In this document: positions 11,042 to 21,599 of the stretch, piece after piece
How positions within the stretch are numbered: position 1 is the stretch's first letter
Layout of the letters: each line of letters starts with the position of its first letter
NCBI GenBank assembly: GCA_018398805.1
Contig: JAGFBZ010000860.1
Coordinates: forward strand, 1,028,821-1,092,820
Direction: 5' to 3'
From: Hirundichthys speculiger
Taxonomy: Eukaryota; Chordata; Actinopteri; Beloniformes; Exocoetidae
DNA: 64,000 bases
Notes under the pieces: generated by a model
The model's database searches: none
What the model saw: the letters and a program-made list of their open reading frames with translations, nothing else
Told to the model about the DNA's origin: nothing
Translations under genes and position numbers: made by a program

Positions 11042-12590
11042 CAGTGATTCCCAAAGTGTGGGCTGCAGCCCACTGGTGGGCCATCGCGGTACTGCAGGTG
11101 GGCCGTGAGAGGTCATTAAAATTAAACAAATATGTTTTAAATCCTCGATATTTTTTAAATATGTTTTTAATTACTGTAAAATATTAATGACATGATTTAA
11201 AAACATTAAGAAGTAACAAAACAAACCAGTTAAGTGTTATTCTACCGTCATCTTAACTTAATATGACAAGTTTTTTTTTTTTTCAACAACAAGACAAGGC
11301 AAAGGAGAGCCTTCGTGCCGGGGGGTACGCACGCAGCGGGTACGTGATGGAATCCTGGGGCAAATGGAAACTTCATTGTCTCGGCCCACTGCACGTGGAG
11401 GATGTCGAAGACGCATCATTTTTGGATTTATGATCACAGGATTTCTATGATCGGCGCAGGTGGATTCTTGGTGTATCGAAAATTTAACGCACGGAGGCTA
11501 CAAATTCGGATTCGAGGAAAACTTCCACCCCGCCGGACGTGTGTGAGAAAGTGACAACGTGATTAAAAGACTGGAAGACCTGGATCGGAAATTGGGAGCG
11601 ATTCAGAACTTGAATCAAACCCAAGGGATGATTCTGGACTTCTTTGGCGACCATGGACAACAATCTTGGAAGGATTCACGTTGATCAGGGAGAATGGCCA
11701 ATAATTCGGAATATTGAAGTATTCCCACCAGAGAAATCCGCAGACTTCAAGGCTAGACGGAGAGTGTGTCTCAGCCTGCCCCAAACAATCCTTTTCTGTT
11801 TTGGCTCCCTGGAAGCGCAGCCTTCAAGGCCGCTCCCTTATCTATTCTCCTGGATGCTGTGTGGCTTGGACCTTCTACCCCCCCAATTCCCCCCTCTGCA
11901 CCTGGAGCGGATCTTCAGGCGACATGACTGCACTCCCACTACACTGATCAACACGCACTCCCTCCCCCCACTTCAAACGTCTTCGCTGGCCCCCCTCCCG
12001 CCCTGCGCACCTCCCCCTTCTCCCCCATGTGGCGATGGACTGACTGCGATGGCACCCAAGGCTGGCTGCGCGCGCACAGACTGTCAAAAACTGGGTTATC
12101 CGTCATCATGTTTCTATCAATGTCCTGTGTTAAGTCTGTACATGCTTAATTAAATGTGCTGAGGTGTTTTTTTTTCCCCTCTCACGACGTGTCCTTTTGA
12201 CACGTAGTGGGAGATGTTCTTTTTTTTAACCTCCACCCCTCCTTCCCCAATGTTACTTTTTCAATCTAAGTTAGCGCGGAGCGACACTAGTTGCTTAGCC
12301 CAGTCATCATCGACAATCCTGTCCTAAATGTTGTTGTTGTTTTTTATATGTTTCTTGGATGATGTATGGAATGCAATTCGTTGTACTGGGACGCTGGGTT
12401 CAATGACAATAAATCCTCTTATTCCTTATTATTCAAGTGTCACCTTATTTGTTGACCCCTTACATTAATGTCAGAACATAACTTCTAGTCCTGAATGTTG
12501 ATCACAGTTGTGATTAAAGGTTTCGGTGGGCTGCGGAGATTTTTCACATTTCAGATTGGGCCTTGGTATTCTGAAGTTTGGGAATGGCTG
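11042..12590 (+). mobile_element. hAT element interrupted by a retroelement-like insert
   Basis: The left end CAGTGATTCCCAAAGTGTGG and the right end (minus strand CAGCCATTCCCAAACTTCAG) are inverted repeats of the hAT CAGNGATTCCCAAA type. Flanking 8-mers are CAGCAGGC (11034-11041) and CAATAGGC (12591-12598), agreeing at 6 of 8 positions, as expected for an aged 8-bp hAT duplication. The original element probably covered only 11042 to about 11270 and about 12430 to 12590. The middle is a different, GC-richer sequence annotated separately. No transposase remains. Confidence 0.72.
11273..12430 (+). mobile_element. Retroelement-like insert of unknown family
   Basis: A GC-richer block sits inside an AT-rich hAT element. 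It starts after a T-run and ends with CAATGACAATAAATCC followed by an AT-rich tail, the type of 3' end used by several fish retroposons. Interrupted frames include a coiled-coil-like stretch, RLEDLDRKLGAIQNLNQTQG, near 11560-11630, and proline-rich sequence near 11900-12040. A 169-codon open frame (11644-12153) lies in another phase and is not supported by any motif. No reverse transcriptase is seen and clear target duplications were not found. Confidence 0.45.
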
Positions 12591-12653
12591 CAATAGGCTA
12601 TGTAAATGTGATATTATTATCGATAAAATATTTAACATATTCACTCGAAACTT

Positions 12654-12764
12654 TTTTTCATCAGAAAGAAGAATGCCAAGACGGGAACGAGTCGTGATTA
12701 GTCGCAAAAGAGCTCTCAAAGATGCAGCAAAAAACTGCCAAAAAATGGACACCTACTTCAAAAG
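12654..12764 (+). pseudogene. Possible first coding exon of a transposase
   Basis: A basic peptide starting MPRRERVVISRKRALKDAA and ending NCQKMDTYFKR is flanked by an acceptor-like TTTTTTTCATCAG and a donor-like AAAAG|GTTATC. Short basic starts with a KxLxxAAxxCxKxDxFF pattern are common at the N-termini of hAT-type transposases. No BED finger or hAT dimerisation domain follows. It could also be chance. It is a 37-codon fragment at most. Confidence 0.3.
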
Positions 12765-14819
12765 GTTATCATGGAATAGTTAATTGTTAGATTCTTCTTA
12801 TTTTAGCCCAGGCTGCTGTGGCAAGATGGTGGGGTGCAGGAATTGCCAAAAGGAGGCCAACTGTTTTTCCTTATGGGTCTAGGAAGACCCCAGGTTCTCC
12901 ATCTCCATCATCAGATGACAATTTAAATTAAATTTATGGCTGTGTAATAAACTGATAAAACTCAATGACATTGCCTATTTTGTTGTCTGTTTCCCTTTGA
13001 TAAAAGTCCAGTGTGGTAGCCTATTAAAAATATCCAAGGTTCTGAATTCAAAAACTGTGTTGTGACGTTTATTAGCCTATCATGTCATATTGTGTTTTTT
13101 TTATTATGGCCTTGTTGCCCTGGCATTTGGTCTTTGTGCCCTTAAAAAAAAAACCCCTTTGAAGGCCAAGTGTCCTTGTCCCTCAAATCACGAAATTCCA
13201 GGCCTGCATAGCACACATACCGAAGAGGTTGCTAATACATCCATTTGTTACAAACAACCAGGGACACTCACGCTCAATCATACAAGCATGGCAAGAACAT
13301 GCAACTTCCACCTAGAAAGGCCCTTCCTGCTGTGAGGCAACAGTGCTAGCCACCGAGTCACTATACTATCTGTCAACTAAACATAAATAAACACTAAATA
13401 CTTAGATTTACATGAGCAGACAGTTCTTTTGTCTTGGAGGAAAAGTTCATTTCCAGTTTTCTTCTATGTGAATGTTTTAGCACAGAAACATGAGAAAATT
13501 TCTGGTGAACTTGCCTGCAATCCAGTCCCTCTCCTTTCACAGATGCTAGCCAAACACGCACCTCTCAGTGCCAATTCCCTGATGCAGATGTGCTCTTACA
13601 GCTGGAAATACTCTAAACTGGCATCGAGACAGAGTGCAGAGGATGTGGGATGTGATGTAGAAGAACACTCTGGAAACTGCTGCTTCAAATATTGCAGATC
13701 AGGCTCCTTAAGACAGTTTTTTGTGTTGATATCAATATCACAGGACATATTCACAATATTGAGTCAGTGGAAGACAAACAGGTCAGCAGAAAAGCCGTGA
13801 AGCAGGACCTCTGAGTCGTCTCACTTGCTGTAAATGTTACAGAGAATATGCTGCTGACTTTAGACGATCTCTGCAAAATGTGAAGAGTGGAAGATTTGGA
13901 CATTTATGTTCCCACATGCAGATGCTGTTTAAGATTAAAGTTGCTTTTGAAATGATCATTTAATGATAAAATGTAACTACTAGGAGAGAGGAGAAAACCC
14001 TTTTTGCAAGTCAGTTTAGTGTATCTACTTGCTAACAAAAAATATTTTGGCATTATTATCATAAATTCAGACAAAAAGTCAATGAGATTCAGAGGGGATT
14101 GTACATTTCTGGTGTAGTTAAGGTTTGGAAAGAATTTAATCTATAGAAAATACTAGTATTGAGAACAATAAATCAGCATTAAATTATAATGCTCTTGTCA
14201 TTATGGTGATGGGACTGGTGCAGAGACATCCTCATAAGAAACTAAGTAACCACTGCAACTCGCATGTAAATCCCAGGAGTTGCTGAATGATGGCTTTTGC
14301 CCGGGGACGGTCACAGTCATACTTTTTACCTCCATTAAGAGAGTTGACAAGTCACAGCTGATGTTTTTTTTTTTTTTTTTTCTTGTGGGAGTCTCTCTTC
14401 ATTGCTTGATCACAGATTCCTCGTACTGCTCAGGATGACAGCTTTTAAGGTGAGTAATTAGATTAGTGGTGCTAAAGGAGCTGGATTTGACTCCTCCACG
14501 CATGACTGACGTTGAGTTCTCGTTGTAAACAGCAACTTTAACATTTAAAAGGTCTCCACACTGCAGACATCTTTGGTTTTTGTACCTCTTCTATGCTTGT
14601 CTCTCTCTTTTTAATCATCTTGTAATGCTAACGTACTGCACTCAGCAAGGAAAAAAAAATACGATTGTTAATTTTTTAGTCTTTATCAGCAGATACTGAT
14701 AGCACAATAAAATATTAAAAACAAATTCAGTCCCGTGGCCTGTTTGCTAAAATTGAAATATAAAAAAACAGGCATTTTGTTTTGGTTTGGTTTTTTTTTT
14801 TTGCTTTAGATTAAAAAAC
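12765..14819. other. No gene recognised; simple T and A tracts
   Basis: This is about 2 kb of mostly AT-rich sequence with long T/A runs near 14365 and 14790. A 123-codon frame at 13429-13800 shows no recognisable domain and no coding-like features. Confidence 0.4.
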
Positions 14820-15394
14820 AGAAAAAAAGTTACTTTTAATTTTTTTTAAATTTTTGATTGACAATTGAAAATGGAAAAAAAACAAAACAAATGATACACA
14901 GATAAAAATGGATTGATAAAATTACAGAACTTTAACATGGACTTTTTCATTTTAAAGTTATTTGTAACAACTGACAAGTTGAAACTCCCCGTTAAAAGTC
15001 TCTGCCGTTACCTCAGAAATGACCTGTTTTGATGTTATGATTGTGGCGTCTAGATTGTTAAGATTTTGTTGGTAGACTTTTTTATTTTTCATAAAAAAAC
15101 AGGAAGACTTTAATGCCCTGGCAGTGGCAATAAGGTTTATTTTATTTTACATTTTTTAAGATGAGATTTACACTAAATATGTGTTACTGACAAGTGCTGA
15201 TGTTAAAAGTGTTTGAACAACAAATGTTATAGCACTTTAGTTCATATGGCAGCAGAACATTTAAATGAAAGTGACCTTTACACTACTTTTGAATTCATTA
15301 TTTGATTTTTTGTATACAATGTGATTAATCATGATTAATCAGGGAAATCATGCGATTAATCGCGATAAAAAATCGTAATCGTTGCCCAGCCCTA
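14820..15394 (+). mobile_element. hAT-like element, 3' copy (TAGGGCTGGGCA family)
   Basis: The right terminus, read on the minus strand, is TAGGGCTGGGCAACGATTAC, and the subterminal region is full of GATTAATC motifs. The 570-bp body matches the second copy at about 43575-44543. The left terminus is not visible, so this copy is truncated or obscured. It serves as an empty-site reference for the MITE inserted in the other copy. It carries no coding sequence. Confidence 0.78.
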
Positions 15395-15397
15395 ATT

Positions 15398-15443
<46 letters not shown>
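15395..15443. repeat. (AT)n microsatellite
   Basis: An alternating AT tract directly adjoins the right end of the hAT copy. Confidence 0.9.
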
Positions 15444-15444
<1 letters not shown>

Positions 15445-15696
15445 CATATCTGGGCAAATGTCTTGCCATTGTAAAAAACTTAACTAGTTGACGTCAGGTG
15501 ACCAACTGACATCAAATTCGTCAATAAAGAGTTGGAGGTTGATCAAATCAGCGACTTAGACTTGAGTCGTACTTCTTTCCAACCTTACACTAAAAGCAAT
15601 TCAGAGCAGCTTTTTAATTTTGAGATGTTCCGCATCTCCGACTGGTGTCTGAGTGAAGTAGTTTTTACGACGGTTCCCATTCTATGTGTTCACAAG

Positions 15697-15884
15697 TAGG
15701 GCTGTAGCTATACACTAATCTCGTGATACAATACGATACATGATATATATCGTTATTCATCTTACAATACATTTACCCATGGAAGAAGCTGGGAATATTG
15801 ATACCCGAGGCTGAAAAATCGATACTCTCTGGGGAAACAAAATATCGATATATATCGCAGAATCGATAAAATCGCTCAGCTCTA
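15697..15884. mobile_element. 188-bp hAT MITE with perfect 8-bp target duplication
   Basis: The ends are TAGGGCTG and CAGCTCTA. The element is flanked on both sides by TTCACAAG (15689-15696 and 15885-15892), a perfect 8-bp target-site duplication diagnostic of hAT transposition. The interior consists largely of CGATA/TATCG motifs (for example ATATCGATATATATCG) and can fold on itself. It is non-coding and depended on an element elsewhere for movement. Confidence 0.9.
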
Positions 15885-16139
15885 TTCACAAGCCAGTAAA
15901 TAGAACCAGGGAGAAAGACAACTTGAGGAAAACATAAGATGGCAACTGACCAGGCAAAATAATCAGATCTGTAATCAATGTAACAGTGTGACAAGCATAT
16001 TAACATAAATAAAGATGTTTTTGCAGTGGCAGTCAGGATTTCTGCAGCATTCTTGCCAACTGCATGTAATATTCCAACCAATGCAACGTGGTTGGAATAT
16101 TCTGTGAAGATGTAAACAAACATGCATTTACTGGCATTT

Positions 16140-16635
16140 CAAACAGCATGACTAATACCCAGCTCCTCGCCCTGGAAGACATCTTCCTGCTGTCTGCAGA
16201 AGACACACTGCATCCTCAAAGACTCTTTCCACCCTGCCCATCACCTCTCTGAACTGTTGCCCCCGGGTAAATGATACAGATCCATCAAAGCACGCACCAC
16301 ACATTTCCTGAACAGTTTTTACCCCAGAGCCATACGCATACTGAACACTGAATTCAAAACCAGCCCCAATAAGACAGCATGTTTTTATTATTGTTTTTTT
16401 TTTCTTTAAAGTGCAACACAAACATTCGTTTAATCAAATCTACCTTGTTTTGGTGCATAGGCTGTCACTGAGTTTGTTGTTTCTAAATGAAATTCATGTA
16501 TGTTGATGTGTGAGTGAATGCATCTTATTTTAAACTGGGACTTTTATGTTTTTTCTATTTATGTTTGAGCCCGTATGCTGATGATGCACTTGAATTATTA
16601 TATTCTTGTACAATAACAATGAAGTATATGATTTA
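16140..16635 (+). mobile_element. Non-LTR retrotransposon 3' end
   Basis: In one frame the sequence reads HPAHHLSELLPPGK, a stop, then YRSIKARTTHFLNSFYPRA and IRILNT. This is the characteristic end of the ORF2 protein in several fish LINE clades (the LLPSGxRYRSIRARTxRxxxSFFP-type motif). It continues into an AT-rich 3' region ending CAATAACAATGAAGTAT. Frameshifts and at least one stop make it a dead 5'-truncated copy. The clade was not determined. Confidence 0.7.
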
Positions 16636-16999
16636 ATTTAATTTCAGTGTGGCTCTGAAAGGTGCCACACTGGTGACAACAATCTCACCTTCTTGTTGTT
16701 AAGTAAGTTCTCTTACAAGCTGATCAAACGATTTTGTATTTTATGGTTTCTTTAGGCATGGTTGAGAAATCAAAGTTGGTGACTTTATTATTCAACTTTC
16801 AGTGTGTCAAACACCAGCGTTAGTTATTCAGTTACCAGCCGCTGTAACCAGTGACAGAGATAAAATTGTTGTAATGTGTTGAGGTGGGGTGGACAGCGGT
16901 GAGGCGGACCCAAAAGAGGCAGGAGAGCAGCAAGGTTCCAAACAAAAACTTATTTAATAACTCTCACAAAAAAACGAACCCCACAAGTCAAAAACAAGA

Positions 17000-17655
17000 C
17001 TAGAAATGCACTTGGAGAGCGCAGACCTCCGCCAAGTGCAACAATTACCCCATATAGCGATTTACAGATTGTGATAAAATCCGCCTTCTGGATCAGATCC
17101 GGAGCATCCTTTGAAATTTGATAGAGGTTCCTATTGTCAATCCCTGAGTCAAATTTCATGAGTTTGGGGCAATAATTAACGGAGATATTGAGAAACAAAA
17201 TTTCCGGCCCCATTGACCGCAATGTTATCGAAAATTTGAAAGTGATCCAGAATTTCTTCTGGATCACACCCAAAATGAAATCGGTTCTTTCTTTTCTAAT
17301 TTCCGACAACTCTTTTTTTTTTTTTTTTTTTTGTCTACATTTACATTCAGGTTAGTGCCATTGGTGCCATTGTTTAGAAAAACCATCTAGTATGTATATG
17401 CAATGTAATCTAATAGCAGACTTTTTTTTTTTGTGGGGGTGTAAAGGGTGAATGTGTCCTTCACCAGTCCTCTCTGGCAGTAATTTCTAACGTCTTTATT
17501 AATATCTTAAATACTGATTTTGTCAGAGGACAAAAAAAATTTCCGACAACACCTGAAAATTTCATCAAAATCCATCCATAACTTTTTGAGATATCTTGAA
17601 CACAGACAGACAGATAAACCACAGCAAAAACATAACCTCCTTGGCGGAGGTAATT
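17000..17655 (-). mobile_element. CTCCGCCAAG MITE-like repeat, interrupted copy
   Basis: This is the reverse-orientation copy of the repeat at 5885-6305. It starts CTAGAAATGCACTTGGAGAG and ends CCTTGGCGGAGGTAATTA. It sits inside the LTR-like element and is itself interrupted at 17311-17537 by a retroposed sequence. Apart from that insert, the two copies align along their whole length. Confidence 0.8.
17311..17537 (-). mobile_element. Retroposed insert with 13-bp target duplication and poly(A)
   Basis: The direct repeat AATTTCCGACAAC occurs at 17298-17310 and again at 17538-17550. Between them lies about 227 bp which, on the minus strand, ends in an A-run of about 20. A 13-bp duplication with a terminal poly(A) is the hallmark of LINE-mediated (target-primed) insertion. 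An ATTAATAAAG motif occurs near the start of the minus-strand sequence. The insert has no recognised open frame; it may be a retrocopy of part of a cellular transcript. Confidence 0.82.
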
Positions 17656-17994
17656 AAGCCAAAAGAGGGGAAGAGGACACGAGAGGAACAGGAAACCAAT
17701 GACGCCAGGATCGGACGAGGAAAAACACGAAAGAACTCCAGGGTGACAGCGCAAGATGGCATCAAAAGAGGGGAAGGCAAGACTTAAACACACAGAGGGA
17801 CAAACAAGAGGCAGGTGCAAACACTCAGGGTGATCACGGAGGGAAGTCAGGCTGAAAACCATGAAGATGAGATGGACCTTCAAAGTAAAACAGGAACAAG
17901 ATCAACTAACAACAGGGGAGATGAGACATTGACAAACACAGGAACAGAGGGAAAAACCTTGAAAACATGCACAACTCAAAACCACACCGTAACA

Positions 17995-19693
17995 GAGATC
18001 TACAACCAGCTTCATCCCATCTTCTCTTTTAGATTTAGTCTTCTTTGGTCTCCTGCAAGATCACTTTGTTACATCCTCTGTCATGACTTTTCATTGCTTT
18101 CTGTTGTGGAAAACAATTGTATATCTTATTTTACCTCTAATATGATTGGTTTCTATTGAGGGGGTTAAACAACAATTAAATAATACACTTGACAATGACG
18201 GGAGTGCAAGTGAATTTAATCTCCTGTTGTATGCAAGCAGTAGAGGTCATGTACTCACACCACAGAGTGAGCTGATGCCAGAATGACAGCGAGGAGCTAA
18301 GACAGAATCACTTTTAACAAAATCTCTGAACAACAATGCAACCCTAAGATAACTCCCCAGATAACTACGTGTCCTGAACTCATGGACCTGAACATCAGAG
18401 GGCGATATTTCACATTCCAAGAGAAATGTCACGGACGCATAAAACTAAACATTGTTTCAAACAAAAAAGTCTCGCTGACCTGTGGAACTGTAAGGCACAT
18501 TTCCATAACAGTTTCTTAGTCGCTTCTGTCATGATGTTTGTTGCGCAAAACGTGCAACGCTGAGTTAGCTCTGTGAGCTGCTGTCAACTCTTTGGTTTGT
18601 GTCTTAGCGGAGTGAAGTGATATGCAGCTCTGCGAGAGGACGTGCCGTCCAAGGATTCAGAAGTTCCTTCGAGCAGGCCGGATGGGTCTGAGGGCTCTAT
18701 AATAGTTCCTAAAAATAATCACATTTTCCATTATAAGACAACTGAAATTGATATTTTATGATGATATATATTTGCTAATGTTGGGACACACTTCTGTGAA
18801 CAATGTTGTTTGGTTGCAGTCTTCACTGTGTTTTGGTTTTATGACTGAATCAAACATGTTTTATGTTACTATGAGTCTTTAGTCCAGGCTCAGAGGAGTG
18901 TTCTTGTCCTTTGATCCACAAAAGAACCAGACCGTTTTTGTGTAAATAGCGACTTCATTACTCCCCAGTCTTGAGTCTGCAACTGTTTTTGCAAAGTCAT
19001 CTCGTGTGTCGTGGCCATAACCAGTGACTTGAGAATTGATTCGGACTTATCCTCAAGACTTGGGACTCGACACTTGTGAACAACAATATCCTGTCTAATA
19101 GAATTTCATTCTCTTACCTATCTTCAACCTGCCTTTCATGCCTTGACCTCAGACACCATTAGCGTGTGGCTGCAGCGTCTGTTGCTATGTAGCTTGACAA
19201 CTAAACCAATGATTGAGCTGCCAACTTCAATGCCTGTGCCTTCAAAACTGAAGACGGTAGATCAGCCATCTCTTAATTAATCTAGAGCTTCAAAACTCAT
19301 CTACACTGGTCTGTTTGAAAAGGTCGAAAAGTTAACATTAGAGCTGTGGGCTGTTAGCAAACTTTAAAATGGCCGCTACCTTTCTAGTAAGGGGAAATTA
19401 ATTTTATTAGACCACCATTTGCAGAAAATTTTAAAAAGCTAAATGATTACTTTCTTGACTTGTTCAAAGTTCAGTCTTGTCTGTATGTTGAAAGAAAGTA
19501 ATGGTTGGTTAACTTAAGCATCTGAAACCATCAGATACCTGCTGATGTTGACAGAGAGGAAGACCAGATATTAGCATTGACCATGTAACTTTATGGGTTC
19601 ATTAGCTTACTGTTACACTGGATTCAGAGGTGATAGTGATATTAGAGGATAATGGTATACATGATAAAACTGCACATGCTTTTATTTCCTTAG
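17995..19693. other. No gene recognised; one MITE-terminus fragment
   Basis: This is about 1.7 kb without a convincing frame. Near 19400-19425 TTATTAGACCACCATTT matches the terminal sequence of the MITE at 43961-44325, so a decayed fragment of that family is likely there. Confidence 0.4.
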
Positions 19694-19773
19694 ATGTGCA
19701 ATACAATGTTCAAAGTGGACTGGGAGACATGCAAAAGGTCATAGACGGCTTATTACAAGCAAGAGAGACCTGA
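19694..19773 (+). CDS. Possible terminal exon of an unidentified gene
   Basis: An acceptor-like TTTTATTTCCTTAG at 19680-19693 is followed by a short frame (phase 1) reading VQYNVQSGLGDMQKVIDGLL then QARET and a TGA stop at 19771-19773. AATAAA follows at 19838-19843, about 65 bases after the stop, which is a reasonable layout for a last exon. The peptide is amphipathic and would suit an alpha helix. I do not recognise the protein. At 26 codons the frame could be chance, and no upstream exon was identified in the window. Confidence 0.3.
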
Positions 19774-19938
19774 AACTTGACCTGGACTAACAAAAGATGA
19801 CTTGTGGCCATATCTGTTATACTTGCACAAATATAAAATAAAAGGCAGTCTAAACAGAAGGGTTAACTGATTTAATACTCAACTCTGCTTTGTTAGAGGG
19901 GAAATAAGCTTTATGTTAATTATTAACATTAAGTTATT

Positions 19939-20353
19939 TGTTAGAATCTTGTGGTTTGATTTTTGTGCTCTGGGGGAATTTTCTGGGTTCTCCTTGTTTC
20001 TTGTCTCCCATTTTGTTACTTCCTGTTTTACTTTGAAAGTCTGTTTCTTTGTGCACTCTGTTCCATTTTACTTACCCTGGTTTCCCATCTGCCCTGGTCA
20101 TCTTCACCTGTGTCTCATCAGCCTGTCTGTACTGTATATACATCATCTTGTCTTTCCCTGCATCCTTGCTGGTCCGTCTGTTCCATCCTGTCAAGTTCAG
20201 TCATGTACTGTTAATTCCTCGTGCTGCTAAGTTGCTGTCCTAACTTTTCTTTGGTTTCTCAACCAATTCTGCCATACGTTTGGAAATAAAGGTCTGAAAA
20301 TCTCTTGCCTTCCCGGCTACTGCATTTGGACCCTATACCTGAAAATCCCGACA
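19939..20353 (+). mobile_element. Solo LTR-like element, 415 bp
   Basis: The element begins TGTTAGAATC and ends CCCGACA, giving the TG...CA ends of an LTR. It is flanked by GTTATT on both sides (19933-19938 and 20354-20359), a 5-6 bp duplication as expected for integrase-mediated insertion. It contains TATATA at 20135-20140 and AATAAA at 20285-20290, correctly ordered for an LTR promoter and polyadenylation signal. No internal coding region is attached, so it is best read as a solo LTR left by recombination. The open frames inside are incidental. Confidence 0.72.
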
Positions 20354-20359
20354 GTTATT

Positions 20360-21599
20360 CATCAAACCCTTCTTCTAAGATCCATAATCTTTAGCATATT
20401 GAAATATTGCAATGCAAAGCAATATTTATTTTTTCGTATCTGTGTACTCGATCAACGCGGCCTGATTTGTCTCGAGGTAGTGAGTGAAACTCATCTGAAG
20501 CCGTAAGAACACAGGAGATGCTGAACAGCGCTGGCTTCATGCTCACATTTCTAAATTAGTTTTCTCATTCCACTCCAATAAACTCACAGATGGAGAAAGT
20601 GCCCCAGTCATCATTACAAACAATATGGAATGAAAAGAGTCCCTTCAATAACTTTGAACAGCAATATTGGGTGCTGTCAGGACACTACTCTTTCAACATC
20701 CACAAAAATGCTAAAAATAGCAACGATTTCCTCCAAACATTTACCCAGCATATGTGTGAATAATATATGGAACTGTGCCGGGTGATAGTTTGAGATATAA
20801 AGGCAATTACACAGTTATAGACTCAATCTCAGGCCAGGAGAAACATAATTGTAGTGAGAGCTCTCGCCTACGGCCCAGAAGATTGTATATTGTGACTGTG
20901 ATTACAGACACTTGGCACAGAATGACGCCATAACTAATTTAGAATCAACATATGAATAGCTGATGTTAAATACAGCACTTTAGGTCAGGGCTCTGATTGC
21001 GCGGTACTTTATCAGTGTCAGTTTCATGACACTTTGTTTCCCTGTTGATGGGGGGTAATAATAATTCCCACTGTGATGTTGGTTTTGAACAAAACACAAT
21101 TGTGGGAGACAATTTACCCAAAAGAAAAATATATGATTCAAGAACTTTGAAAGATTTAAAGAAACGCCCCAGAGGTTTGGCCTCTATTGTTGTCTAGAGC
21201 CCCCTACAGTTCCCTGGTTGTCCTGCACTGTCGCAAATACAAGTGAGCCCTGAGCTGACCAGCAGACACAGCAATACATATTTGTCTGATAACTGATATT
21301 ACAATGAAGGATTTACAGAGGAAGAAACTTGTATGTTGCCTGATGAGGTCAAGCAATACTTTTAGATTAATTTAAAGATGAACACTATGCAAACAGATAA
21401 CAAAAATTAAAGAAATGTGTAAATACTTCTTGAATTTTTTAGCAATCTTATCACCTACTGTAGACATGACTTCCCAGTAAAGCATCTGAATGTGGACAAG
21501 GCACGGTAATCAAAGTTTTTGGCAATGTTAATGACAAGAATCCCACATATCATAAACTGGACAACGTAAGCTGATTAGTTCTTCAAGGTTACAAAAAGT
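20360..21599. other. No gene or named repeat recognised
   Basis: This is high-complexity sequence without a coding signature or terminal repeats. Parts (about 20470-20760) look non-repetitive and could be conserved non-coding sequence, but this cannot be judged from a single genome. Confidence 0.4.

Larger units (their letters stand above)
16877..17994 (-). mobile_element. Solo-LTR-like element split by a nested insertion
   Basis: Read on the minus strand this element begins TGTTACGGTGTGGTTTTGA (from 17994) and ends CACCTCAACA (16877). It matches the 415-bp copy at 19939-20353 in both termini and in the CTGTTTTACTTTGAAGGTC and GTTTGCACCTGCCTC motifs. A MITE-like element (17000-17655) is inserted near its 3' part. 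Flanks (TAATG and GAGAT) do not match, so this copy has no visible target duplication. Confidence 0.7.

Noticed and set aside
11644..12153. 169-codon ORF as a host gene
   Set aside because: It lies inside a repeat-like insert, is low-complexity and proline-rich, and its phase differs from that of the coiled-coil-like remnant.
13429..13800. 123-codon ORF as a gene
   Set aside because: No motif, no flanking exon signals and ordinary composition; treated as chance.
19913..20243. Overlapping ORFs of 64-105 codons rich in Cys/Leu/Phe that look like membrane proteins
   Set aside because: They fall wholly within the solo-LTR-like element, whose pyrimidine-rich sequence gives hydrophobic translations in all three frames.
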